This document shows, one piece after another, positions 1 to 7,396 of a DNA stretch of 64,000 nt (the first letter of the stretch is position 1; each line of letters begins with the position of its first letter). The notes beneath the pieces are model-generated. The model saw only the letters and a program-made list of their open reading frames with translations. It was not told the origin of the DNA and did no database searches. Position numbers and translations under genes: made by a program. The DNA lies in NCBI RefSeq assembly GCF_046736075.1, contig NZ_CP177163.1, forward strand, positions 1,178,001 to 1,242,000. The letters are read 5' to 3'. The DNA comes from Stenotrophomonas sp046736075 (GTDB taxonomy: Bacteria; Pseudomonadota; Gammaproteobacteria; Xanthomonadales; Xanthomonadaceae).

Positions 1-224
1 TCCAGTCGCGCGGGCCTCAGGAAATCCATGCTCATCGAGCGGACCGCGAAGACCAGGCCGTGGTCGGTGCGCGTGCGCTCCTGCCCAAAGCCCAGTGCCC
101 GCATCCATTCGGTGCGCGCCCTCTCCATGAAGGCGACATAGCGGGCGTGGTAGACCACGCCGCCAGCATCGGTATCTTCCCAGTAAATGCGTGTCGGCCA
201 ACTGAACCCGGGGCTAACCGACAT
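1..224 (-). CDS. ybgC: YbgC-type acyl-CoA thioesterase of the tol-pal region (3' end outside window)
   Basis: Only the first ~74 codons are present; the gene runs off the left edge. The translation begins MSVSPGFSWPTRIYWEDTDA and continues with GGVVYHARYVAFMERARTEW, the hot-dog thioesterase signature of YbgC; the Asp in EDTDAGG is the family's catalytic residue. The ATG lies inside the end of ruvB, an 11-bp overlap, so translation is probably coupled. In related bacteria ybgC is followed by tolQRAB-pal, which would lie further left. Family identity is clear; activity on acyl-CoA is inferred from the family. Confidence 0.9.
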   Translation of the reverse strand, partial: MSVSPGFSWPTRIYWEDTDAGGVVYHARYVAFMERARTEWMRALGFGQERTRTDHGLVFAVRSMSMDFLRPARL

Positions 225-1254
225 CCGGAACCTCCGCGAACAGGTCGGCGGGCGGGTTCTTCGGCTTCAGGCCCATGTGCCGGTAAGCCTTGTGCGTGCA
301 CATGCGGCCGCGCGCGGTTCGGATCAGGAAACCCTGCTGGATCAGGTACGGTTCGACCACGTCTTCCAGGGTGCCGCGCTCTTCGGACAGGGCCGCCGCC
401 AGCGATTCGATGCCCACCGGGCCACCGTCGAAGTAGTCGACCATCGTCCTGAGCAGGCGCCGGTCGAGGTCGTCGAAGCCTTCCGGGTCCACTTTCAGCA
501 TCTGCATGGCAGCCTGGGCCACGTCCTGGTCGATATGGCCGGCGGCCTTGACCTGGGCGTAATCGCGCACCCGGCGCAGCAGCCGGTTGGCGATGCGCGG
601 GGTGCCGCGCGAGCGACGCGCGATCTCGGCCGCGCCTTCGGCCGTGCAGTCGATGTTGAGGATGGCGGCCGAGCGGCGCACGATCCGGGTCAGTTCCTCG
701 GGCGTGTAGAACTCCAGCCGGTGGACGATGCCGAAGCGGTCGCGCAGCGGCGCGGTCAGCAGGCCGGCCCGGGTGGTGGCCCCGATCAGGGTGAAGGGCG
801 GCAGATCGATCTTGATCGAGCGGGCCGCGGGGCCCTCGCCGATCATGATGTCGATCTGGAAATCTTCCATCGCCGGGTACAGCACTTCCTCGACCACGGG
901 CGACAGGCGGTGGATCTCGTCGATGAACAGCACATCGTGCGGCTGCAGGTTGGTCAGCAGCGCCGCGAGATCGCCGGCTTTTTCGATCACCGGCCCGGAG
1001 GTGACCCGGAGCGCCACGCCCAGTTCGTTGGCGATCACGTGGCTCAGGGTGGTCTTGCCCAGGCCGGGCGGGCCGAAGATCAGCACGTGGTCGAGCGCGT
1101 CGCCACGCCCCTTGGCCGCGTCGATGTAGATCGACAGCTGCTCGCGCACGGGCGCCTGGCCGAGGTAGTCGGCCATGCGCTTGGGGCGGATGCTGGCGTC
1201 GGTGGTGTCATCCTCGCGGGTGGCACCGGCACCGATGATGCGGTCGTCAGTCAT
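214..1254 (-). CDS. ruvB: Holliday junction branch-migration helicase RuvB
   Basis: 346-residue AAA+ ATPase that drives branch migration with RuvA at Holliday junctions. Visible are the conserved N-terminal block RPKRMADYLGQ, Walker A GPPGLGKTTLSHVIA, Walker B DVLFIDEIHRL, the sensor ATTRAGLL and the C-terminal winged helix ending in RTARGRMCTHKAYRHMGL. The start is MTDDRIIGAG; an open frame continues 46 codons further upstream but reads through REP palindromes and is not a genuine N-terminus. Unusually for ruv genes, kup sits between ruvA and ruvB, with a REP cluster just upstream of ruvB. Confidence 0.97.
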   Translation of the reverse strand: MTDDRIIGAGATREDDTTDASIRPKRMADYLGQAPVREQLSIYIDAAKGRGDALDHVLIFGPPGLGKTTLSHVIANELGVALRVTSGPVIEKAGDLAALLTNLQPHDVLFIDEIHRLSPVVEEVLYPAMEDFQIDIMIGEGPAARSIKIDLPPFTLIGATTRAGLLTAPLRDRFGIVHRLEFYTPEELTRIVRRSAAILNIDCTAEGAAEIARRSRGTPRIANRLLRRVRDYAQVKAAGHIDQDVAQAAMQMLKVDPEGFDDLDRRLLRTMVDYFDGGPVGIESLAAALSEERGTLEDVVEPYLIQQGFLIRTARGRMCTHKAYRHMGLKPKNPPADLFAEVPDVG

Positions 1255-1293
1255 GGCGCAATTATGCGGCAAAAGGAGCGCGATCCGCGCCAT

Positions 1294-1448
1294 GTGGTGC
1301 CGGCGGCTGGCCGGCAACTTGGCATGTAGTGCCGGCCGCTGGCCGGCTCCACGCGATGAAGGCGCCATGTAGTGCCGGCCAGCGGCCGGCACTACCGGGC
1401 AACCCGCGATGCAGGCGTGGTGGGGAGCCGGCCAGCGGCCGGCACTAC
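1294..1448. repeat. Cluster of four GTAG-headed REP palindromes (SMAG-type)
   Basis: Four REPs lie between ruvB and kup: a decayed copy near 1294-1318, a GTAG-headed copy at 1326-1350, a perfect 27-bp palindrome at 1369-1395 (GTAG head and CTAC tail) and an inverted copy at 1424-1448. The shared core is GCCGGCCAGCGGCCGGC. This matches the S. maltophilia GTAG (SMAG) repeat type. As transcript the elements form strong hairpins that could protect or attenuate the kup and ruvB messages. The rest of the 229-bp gap holds the ruvB start region and nothing else recognisable. Confidence 0.92.
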
Positions 1449-1483
1449 CGGGGTCCCTGCGGCGCGCGTGGCGCGCTGCCGCG

Positions 1484-3403
1484 TCAGATCTCCACCTGCG
1501 CGCCCAGCTCCACCAGGCGGTTGCCCGGAATCCGGAAGAAGCCGGTGGCCGGCGCGGCGTTCCGGTGCATCAGCGCGAACAGCTTGTCGCGCCAGATCGG
1601 CATGCCGCGGTTGGCGGTCGCCACGATGGTCTCGCGGCTGGCGAAGAAGGTGGTGTCCATCGGGTCGAAGTAGATCCCGCCGTGGTCGCACGAGCGCATC
1701 AGCGCCAGCGGCACGTCCGGGGTCTCCATGAAGCCGAAGCGCACGTAGATGCGGTAGAACTCGTCGCCCACCGACTCGATCTTCAGGCGCTGCCCCTCTG
1801 GCGCGTACGGCACCGGCAGCGTCACCACGTGCAGGAACACGTTGCGCTCGTGCAGCACCTTGTTGTGCTTGAGGTTGTGCATCAGCGCATGCGGGGCCAC
1901 CGACGGGTCGGCGGTGAGGAACACGGCCGTGCCCGGCACGCGTACCGGCGGGGCCAGCATCAGCCCCGGCAGGAAGGTATCGATGCGGATGCCGTCCTTG
2001 CGGATCTCATCGCGCAGCAGCTCGCGGCCACGCCGCCAGGTGCGCATCATGGTGAACAGCACGATGCCCAGCACCACCGGGAACCACGCGCCCTGCAACA
2101 GCTTGGCGCCGTTGGCGATCACAAAGCCCAGGTCGATGACGAAGAACACCGCGCACAGCGGGATGATCCAGTAACGCGAGGTGGGCCACAGCGCGCGGGC
2201 AACCAGGGCCAGCAGCAGCGTATCGATGAGCATCGTGGCCGACACCGAGATGCCGTAGGCCACGGCCAGGTTGGACGAGCTGCGGAACGCCAGCACCAGG
2301 CCGATCACCATCACGGCGATGCCCCAGTTGATGCCGGGGATGTAGATCTGGCCGATGGTGTCGTGCGAGGTATGGGTGATGCGCATGCGTGGGATGTAGC
2401 CCAGCTGCATGGCCTGGCGCGACACCGAGAACGCGCCGGTGATCACCGACTGCGAGGCGATCACCGCCGCCATCGTGGCCAGGATGATCATCGGGTACAG
2501 CGCCCACTCCGGCACGGCCTCGAAGAACGGGTTCTTCACCGCCTCCGGGTTGTTGAGCACCAGCGCGCCCTGCCCGAGGTAATTGAGCACCAGGCACGGC
2601 AGCACGAAGAAGTACCAGGCATGGCGGATCGGCTTGGCACCGAAGTGGCCCATGTCGGCATACAGGGCCTCGCCACCGGTCACCGCCAGCACCACCGCGC
2701 CCAGGATGAACACCCCGTGCCAACCGTGCTCCATGAAGAAGCGCAGCGCCCACATCGGGTTGAAGGCCTTCAGCACTTCCGGCGAGTCGATGATGTTCCA
2801 GATGCCGATCGCGGCCAGGGAAATGAACCAGATCGAGGTGATCGGCCCGAACAGCTTGCCGATCCTCTCGGTACCGAAGCGCTGGACCGCGAACACGGCG
2901 AGCAGCACCACCACGGTGATCGGGACGATGAAGGCATGCAGACCGGGCGCGGCCACCTCCAGGCCTTCGACCGCACCAAGGACGGAAATGGCCGGGGTAA
3001 TCACGCCATCGCCGAAGAACAGCGAGGCGCCGAAGATGCCGAGGATGCCCACCACGTAGGCCGAGCGCGAGCCGTGGCGCAGGGTGCGCTGGGTCAACGC
3101 CATCAGGGCCATGATGCCGCCCTCGCCGTCGTTGTCGGCGCGCATGATGATGGTCACGTACTTGAGCGTGACCACGATGTTGAGCGCCCAGAACGCCAGC
3201 GACAGCACGCCCAGCACGGTGTCGTGGTCGCTGTTGAGGCCGTAGTGCGGCGAGAACGCCTCTTTCAGCGTGTACAGCGGGCTGGTGCCGATGTCGCCGA
3301 ACACCACGCCGATGGCGCCGATCATCAGGGCCATGCCGCCGGCCGCCGGCGCGTGGCCGTGCGGGGCCTGGCCGTTGCTGTGCTGGGTGGTGGTGGTGGA
3401 CAT
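1484..3403 (-). CDS. kup: Low-affinity potassium uptake protein Kup
   Basis: 639 residues, typical for the KUP/HAK/KT inner-membrane K+:H+ symporters. The family signature IGVVFGDIGTSPLYTLKEAF is at residues ~32-51, followed by about 12 hydrophobic segments and a C-terminal hydrophilic domain (from ~residue 450) ending in VELGAQVEI. The His/Gly-rich N-terminus (TQHSNGQAPHGHAPAAGG) is an ordinary extension in this clade. It lies in the ruv cluster in the same direction, 52 bp after ruvA, and is followed by REPs rather than a T-run terminator. Kup imports K+ during hyperosmotic or acid stress. Confidence 0.97.
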   Translation of the reverse strand: MSTTTTQHSNGQAPHGHAPAAGGMALMIGAIGVVFGDIGTSPLYTLKEAFSPHYGLNSDHDTVLGVLSLAFWALNIVVTLKYVTIIMRADNDGEGGIMALMALTQRTLRHGSRSAYVVGILGIFGASLFFGDGVITPAISVLGAVEGLEVAAPGLHAFIVPITVVVLLAVFAVQRFGTERIGKLFGPITSIWFISLAAIGIWNIIDSPEVLKAFNPMWALRFFMEHGWHGVFILGAVVLAVTGGEALYADMGHFGAKPIRHAWYFFVLPCLVLNYLGQGALVLNNPEAVKNPFFEAVPEWALYPMIILATMAAVIASQSVITGAFSVSRQAMQLGYIPRMRITHTSHDTIGQIYIPGINWGIAVMVIGLVLAFRSSSNLAVAYGISVSATMLIDTLLLALVARALWPTSRYWIIPLCAVFFVIDLGFVIANGAKLLQGAWFPVVLGIVLFTMMRTWRRGRELLRDEIRKDGIRIDTFLPGLMLAPPVRVPGTAVFLTADPSVAPHALMHNLKHNKVLHERNVFLHVVTLPVPYAPEGQRLKIESVGDEFYRIYVRFGFMETPDVPLALMRSCDHGGIYFDPMDTTFFASRETIVATANRGMPIWRDKLFALMHRNAAPATGFFRIPGNRLVELGAQVEI

Positions 3404-3455
3404 GGGGCTCCGGGGCGGACGTCAGGCGTTCAGGATCGGGGAAGCGGCCGGCGGC

Positions 3456-4046
3456 TCAGCGCAGCGCGGCCTGCAGGGCCTTGCGGATGACCGTGGCGAC
3501 GTCATCGCCGTCGGTGTTGGCGTCGCGCGCCATGCGCGCCGCCTCGGTCGGTTTGTAACCCAACTGCTGCAGGGCCACGGTGGCTTCGGAGACCGGATCG
3601 GTGGCCGGTGCGGCCCCGGCGATCGGCGCCCCACCCCCTCCGAACGTGGCGGCACGGTCGCGCAGCTCCAGCACCATGCGCTCGGCGGTCTTCTTGCCGA
3701 TGCCCGGAATGCGGGTCAAGGCGGTGATGTCGCCGGCCTGCACCATGCGCGCGAACTCGTCCACGCTCACACCGGACAGGACCGCCAGCGCGATCTTGGC
3801 GCCGATGCCGCTGACCTTCTGCACGTCGCGGAACAGCCGGCGCTCGCCCTCGCGCAGGAAGCCGTACAGCGAGACGCTGTCTTCCTTCTGCGCGTAGTGG
3901 GTGAACAGGGTGACCTCACGGCCCAGCTCGGGCAGGTCGTAGAAGGTGCTCATCGGGGCTTCCAGCTCATAGCCGACGCCGTTGACGTCAACCATCAGCC
4001 ACGGCGGTGCCTTGTAGGCCACGATCCCGCGCAGACGACCAATCAT
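3456..4046 (-). CDS. ruvA: Holliday junction DNA helicase subunit RuvA
   Basis: 196 residues. Starts MIGRLRGIVAYKAPPWLMVD (OB-fold domain I), with two helix-hairpin-helix motifs around VSGIGAKIALAVLSG and IPGIGKKTAERMVLELRD, and the C-terminal RuvB-binding domain (SEATVALQQLGYKPTEAARM) after an Ala/Pro-rich linker. An upstream in-frame extension of 34 codons overlaps ruvC and is rejected in favour of the conserved MIGRL start. It is only 10 bp from ruvC, so the two are probably cotranscribed. Confidence 0.97.
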   Translation of the reverse strand: MIGRLRGIVAYKAPPWLMVDVNGVGYELEAPMSTFYDLPELGREVTLFTHYAQKEDSVSLYGFLREGERRLFRDVQKVSGIGAKIALAVLSGVSVDEFARMVQAGDITALTRIPGIGKKTAERMVLELRDRAATFGGGGAPIAGAAPATDPVSEATVALQQLGYKPTEAARMARDANTDGDDVATVIRKALQAALR

Positions 4047-4056
4047 GCAGTGTTCC

Positions 4057-4578
4057 TCATTTCCGGCTCCAGGCCATGCGCGCGTTGACGCCCAGGCGCT
4101 GCGCCGTCGCCCGTACATGGGCGTGGGTGATGGCCACCGCCAACGCATCGGCGGCGTCGGCCTGCAGCTTGGTTTTCAGGTTGAGCATAAGCCCGACCAT
4201 GTGTTGGACCTGTTGCTTCTCCGCGCCACCCCGGCCGACCACGGCCAGCTTGATCTCGGTGGCCGCGTATTCGCTGACCGGCAGGTCGCGCATGACCACG
4301 GCGGAGATCGCCGCGCCGCGCGCCTGGCCCAGCTTCAGCGCCGAATCGGGGTTGCGCGCCATGAACACCTTCTCGATGGCGACCTCGTCCGGGCGGTATT
4401 CCTCCACCAGCGCGGTCAGGCCGACCACCAGCAGCTTCATGCGCTGCGGGAAGTCGTCCGCACCGAGCAGCACCAGCGGCAGGTGGTGCACGTGCACGAC
4501 CTTGCCGGTGGCGTCCACATCAATGATGCCCACCCCGGTGCGCTGCGAACCGGGGTCGATGCCGAGAATGCGGGTCAT
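4057..4578 (-). CDS. ruvC: Holliday junction resolvase RuvC
   Basis: 173-residue endonuclease that resolves the junctions handled by RuvAB. The RNase-H-like fold is evident: MTRILGIDPGSQRTG carries the first catalytic Asp, IEKVFMARN the catalytic Glu, and ADAADALAVAITHAH the C-terminal Asp pair. Length and start match the family. It follows yebC with a 129-bp gap containing a strong hairpin and precedes ruvA closely; yebC-ruvC-ruvA order is widely conserved in gammaproteobacteria. Confidence 0.97.
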   Translation of the reverse strand: MTRILGIDPGSQRTGVGIIDVDATGKVVHVHHLPLVLLGADDFPQRMKLLVVGLTALVEEYRPDEVAIEKVFMARNPDSALKLGQARGAAISAVVMRDLPVSEYAATEIKLAVVGRGGAEKQQVQHMVGLMLNLKTKLQADAADALAVAITHAHVRATAQRLGVNARMAWSRK

Positions 4579-4670
4579 GCGGCACGCACACGGCCGCCCG
4601 CGGCCCGGAACGGACGGCTGCGGCGGCGATAACAGGGAACGGCAGGAGTCATCATGGTCCGCATTGTCCG

Positions 4671-4699
4671 CTCACCGGTCGCGCAAAGCGACCGGTGAG
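4671..4699 (-). terminator. 12-bp perfect hairpin after yebC
   Basis: A perfect stem CTCACCGGTCGC / GCGACCGGTGAG with a five-base loop lies 9 bp beyond the yebC stop in the direction of transcription. There is no T-run, so it may attenuate or stabilise mRNA rather than act as a classical terminator; yebC and ruvC could still be partly cotranscribed. Confidence 0.5.
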
Positions 4700-4707
4700 G
4701 CGCACGG

Positions 4708-5439
4708 TCAGGCGTAGGCGTCCGCGCCGAGATCGGCGTTGGAGAACACGTCCTGCACGTCGTCCAGGTCTTCGAGCATGTCCAGCAGCTTCTTGACCTG
4801 CAGGGCGGTGTCGCCCTCGACCTTGATGTCGTTGTCGGCGCGGAAGGTGAGCTCGGCATGGTCCGGGGTGTGCCCGGCCGCCGTCATTGCGTCCTTGACC
4901 GCGTGGTAGCTGTCGGCGGCGGTGAGCACGTCGATCGCACCATCTTCGGGATAGACCACGATGTCGTCCGCGCCGGCCTCGATGGCCGCCTCGGTGACGG
5001 CCTCTTCATTGGCGCCGGCAGCGAAGTGGAGCACGCCCACGCGCTTGAACATGAAGGACACCGAGCCTTCGGTGCCCATGTTGCCGCCGCACTTGCTGAA
5101 CGCATGGCGGACATCGGCCACGGTGCGCACGCGGTTGTCGGTCAGGCAGTCCACGATCACGGCCACGCCACCGGGGGCATAGCCCTCGTAGCGGATCTCC
5201 TCGTATTCCACGCCTTCCAGTTCACCGGTGGCCTTCTTGATGGCGCGTTCGATCACGTCCTTGGACATGTTCGACGCCAGGCCCTTGTCCATCGCCACGC
5301 GCAGCCGCGGGTTGTTGTTGGGGTCGCCTCCACCGCCGCGCGCGGCAACGCCGATCTCACGGATGATCTTGGTGAAAATCTTGCCGCGCTTCGCGTCGGA
5401 CGCGTTTTTGCGGTTCTCGATGGAGGGGCCTCTACCCAT
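4708..5439 (-). CDS. yebC: YebC/PmpR-family DNA-binding / translation factor
   Basis: 243 residues beginning MGRGPSIENRKNASDAKRGK, with the N-terminal RGGGGDPNNNPRLRVAMDKG region and the family block YEGYAPGGVAVIVDCLTDN. YebC-family proteins have been described as transcriptional regulators and, for some members, as ribosome-associated factors helping translation through proline stretches. It heads the yebC-ruvC-ruvA order. Length and start are standard. Confidence 0.95.
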   Translation of the reverse strand: MGRGPSIENRKNASDAKRGKIFTKIIREIGVAARGGGGDPNNNPRLRVAMDKGLASNMSKDVIERAIKKATGELEGVEYEEIRYEGYAPGGVAVIVDCLTDNRVRTVADVRHAFSKCGGNMGTEGSVSFMFKRVGVLHFAAGANEEAVTEAAIEAGADDIVVYPEDGAIDVLTAADSYHAVKDAMTAAGHTPDHAELTFRADNDIKVEGDTALQVKKLLDMLEDLDDVQDVFSNADLGADAYA

Positions 5440-5533
5440 GGGTATTTCCGTGCTTGCGTGAGGAACAGGGCGCGGATTCTACCTGATCGCCCGGCGCGAC
5501 CGTGTTAGTCGCGCGGCAGGCCCCCGCCGGGGC

Positions 5534-6166
5534 TCAGGCGGCGTGGGCGGCGCGGTCGTGGCGGAAGCGGCCATCGCGCAGGAACGCGGCGGTCTGGCGG
5601 GCCGCGTCCGGGGAAAATACCAGCCCGCTGTGGCTGGCCGGGACCACGCAGTGATCGGCCAGCCCGGGCAGCTGGGTCTCATCCAGCGCCACGGTGCCGT
5701 CGGAGGCCTCGCCCATCGCACCGAGCAGGCTGCCCAGGCCGTGCGGGACGGAGCCGGCGATCAGACCGACCTGCGCCCTGCCCTCCCAGGCCGGCAGGCC
5801 GTCCAGCAGCAGGTCGCTGCTGCGGCCCAGCGCCAGCGACCAGCCGTGATCGGCCAGCGACCGGGCGGTGCCGCTGCCGCGCAGCGGCGAGCCCAGGCAG
5901 ACCACCCGCGAGACCGGCAGGTCCGGTTGCCGGCGCAGCGCCTCCAGGGCAACCAGCCCGCCCAGGCTGTGACCAACCAGCGACACCGGGCCACTGTCGC
6001 GAAGCCGCTCGAGCAGCTGTGGCACGGCCACGTCGGGGCCACCGAACACACTGGAGTACCCGAACGTATCCACGGTGAAACCGCGGGCGCGCAGGCGCCA
6101 GGCCAACGGACCAACCCAGGCGCGGGCATTCCAGATGCCGTGCAGCAGTAAAACGGGGGGATTCAT
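5534..6166 (-). CDS. Alpha/beta hydrolase, lipase/esterase-like
   Basis: 210 residues. The chain opens MNPPVLLLHGIWNARAWVGP (oxyanion-hole HG motif), carries the nucleophile elbow VSLVGHSLGGLVALEAL (Ser in GHSLG near residue 85), and has likely catalytic Asp and His in LPGLADHCVVPASHSGLVFS near the C-terminus. No signal peptide is visible, so it is probably cytoplasmic. Small acyl-ester hydrolases of this type are hard to assign to a substrate. It stands between a GNAT gene and yebC on the same strand. Confidence 0.8.
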   Translation of the reverse strand: MNPPVLLLHGIWNARAWVGPLAWRLRARGFTVDTFGYSSVFGGPDVAVPQLLERLRDSGPVSLVGHSLGGLVALEALRRQPDLPVSRVVCLGSPLRGSGTARSLADHGWSLALGRSSDLLLDGLPAWEGRAQVGLIAGSVPHGLGSLLGAMGEASDGTVALDETQLPGLADHCVVPASHSGLVFSPDAARQTAAFLRDGRFRHDRAAHAA

Positions 6167-6289
6167 GCACTCAGCCTGGCCATGCGGCCTTGGGACCTGC
6201 GGGAGGAAACGCCCCCATTAGACGAATGGCGGCCGCAACGGCGGGTGAAGCCGGCGCGGCCCATCGCGGCAGCGGGGGATATCGGGGGA

Positions 6290-6814
6290 TCAGCGCGCCG
6301 GTGCCGGCGGACGCCGCAGGATGAACTCGAGGTCGCGCACGGTGCCGACCGGGAATTCGTAGGTGCCCACCTTGCTGAAGCCGTAGCGGGCATAAAAGCG
6401 CTGGGCGCCGAAGTTCTCCGACCAGACCCCCAGCCAGAGCGTGCGCGGGCCGTCGCGCTCGAGCCAGTCCAGCGCCGTTTCCAGCAGCCGGCTGCCCCAG
6501 CCGCAGCTCTGCTCGTCCTTGATCAGGTACAGCCGCTTGAGCTCGCCATCGCCCGGGGCGACCTCCGGGTGCGGCAACCCGCAGGGACCGGCCGCGGCAT
6601 GCCCCACCGCCACGCCGTCACGCTCCAGCAGCCACACCGCGTAGTCCGGGTGGGCCAGGATCACGCGCTGGCGTGCGGCCGGGTAGGCCTCGTCGAGAAA
6701 GGCGTGCAGATCCTCCGGCGGGTAGAGGTGGCCGAAGGTTTCAACGAAGGTGCGCGTGGCCAGCGTCGACAGGATGTCGGCATCGGCCTCGGTGGCACGT
6801 CGGATGGCGTACAT
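6290..6814 (-). CDS. GNAT-family N-acetyltransferase
   Basis: 174 residues starting MYAIRRATEADADILSTLAT, the usual GNAT N-terminal strand-helix. The acetyl-CoA-binding region is GELKRLYLIKDEQSCGWGSR (an RxxGxG-like Q/S-x-GWGSRLL variant), followed by FYARYGFSKVGTYEF, the typical GNAT C-terminal motif. The same frame stays open 74 codons upstream through a Lys/Thr/Arg-rich stretch that is the antisense-frame product of the neighbouring Glu/Asp codon tract, so the later ATG was chosen. Substrate is unknown. Confidence 0.88.
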   Translation of the reverse strand: MYAIRRATEADADILSTLATRTFVETFGHLYPPEDLHAFLDEAYPAARQRVILAHPDYAVWLLERDGVAVGHAAAGPCGLPHPEVAPGDGELKRLYLIKDEQSCGWGSRLLETALDWLERDGPRTLWLGVWSENFGAQRFYARYGFSKVGTYEFPVGTVRDLEFILRRPPAPAR

Positions 6815-6836
6815 GCAGGCGGCCGGGAGGCAGGCG

Positions 6837-7190
6837 TTACGCCCGCGCTCCATCGGTGGCGGCGGCGTCGCCTTCCTCGTCGTCCTCTTCCTCTTCGTCT
6901 TCCTCTTCGTACTCCTCGTCCTCGTCGTCGCCTTCTTCCTCGCCTTCTTCCTCGTCCTCGTACTCTTCTTCGTCTTCTTCTTCGTCTTCTTCGTAGTCTT
7001 CCACGCCGAAGTCCTCGCCATCCCAACGGCCTTCACCGTCGGCGACGAAGGTCAGGGCCATCGCGGCGGGGCTGGTCCCAACGCGCACCAGCCAGCCGCC
7101 GAAGACGCGGGCGCGTTCGGTGACCAGGGCTGCGTCGGTGCCCTCGTTGCCCAGCTTTTCCCACTCCAGCGAAAATGCGAATCCGGTCAT
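6837..7190 (-). CDS. Small protein with an extreme Glu/Asp-rich C-terminal tail
   Basis: 117 residues. Residues 1-60 (MTGFAFSLEWEKLGNEGTDA onward) look like an ordinary small globular domain; about residues 60-108 are almost only Glu, Asp and Tyr with a few Gly, then a short neutral end. I do not recognise a family. The codon tract is a GAA/GAG/GAC microsatellite-like run, so length variation between strains is likely. It sits between aspS and the GNAT gene, 22 bp from the latter. The globular N-terminus with sensible codon choice supports a real gene; acidic tails of this type can act as DNA mimics or protein-binding segments, but that is only a possibility. Confidence 0.7.
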   Translation of the reverse strand: MTGFAFSLEWEKLGNEGTDAALVTERARVFGGWLVRVGTSPAAMALTFVADGEGRWDGEDFGVEDYEEDEEEDEEEYEDEEEGEEEGDDEDEEYEEEDEEEEDDEEGDAAATDGARA

Positions 7191-7221
7191 TGCATGGCTC
7201 TCCTGGGGGATTGTGGATGTG

Positions 7222-7392
7222 GTGCAGCCGGGCAGAGCCCGGCTCTACGGGACGATTATGGATGTGGTGCAGCCGGGCAGAGCCCGGCTCTACGGGTTGG
7301 TGCGGCCGGGCGGAGCCCGGCTCTACGCGTTGTGGTGCGGCCGGGCGGAGCCCGGCTCTACGCGTTGTGGTGCGGCCGGGCGGAGCCCGGCT
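7222..7392 (-). repeat. Five tandem REP palindromes, second sequence class
   Basis: Five copies of a palindrome with core GCCGGGCTCTGCCCGGC or its CCGCCC variant start near 7222, 7267, 7300, 7335 and 7370 (spacings 45, 33, 35, 35 bp). On the minus strand the first four begin with GTAG; the fifth, next to the aspS stop codon, has lost the GTAG. They fill the gap between aspS and the acidic-protein gene and are the same architecture as the GCCGGCCAGC class but a different stem sequence. Confidence 0.9.
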
Positions 7393-7396
7393 CGCC

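Noticed and set aside
1255..1392. 46-codon N-terminal extension of RuvB
   Set aside because: It reads through two REP palindromes and is absent from the RuvB family; MTDDRIIG is the normal start.
1409..3490. Plus-strand 693-codon open frame opposite kup
   Set aside because: Composition (His/Gln/Arg/Gly-rich) is that of antisense GC-rich codons; kup on the other strand is a clear family member. Similar antisense frames opposite aspS, clpB, nadE, poxB and pilB were discarded for the same reason.
6815..7036. Lys/Arg/Thr-rich N-terminal extension of the GNAT protein
   Set aside because: It is the shifted-frame reading of the acidic tract of the neighbouring gene; the GNAT fold begins at MYAIRRATEAD.
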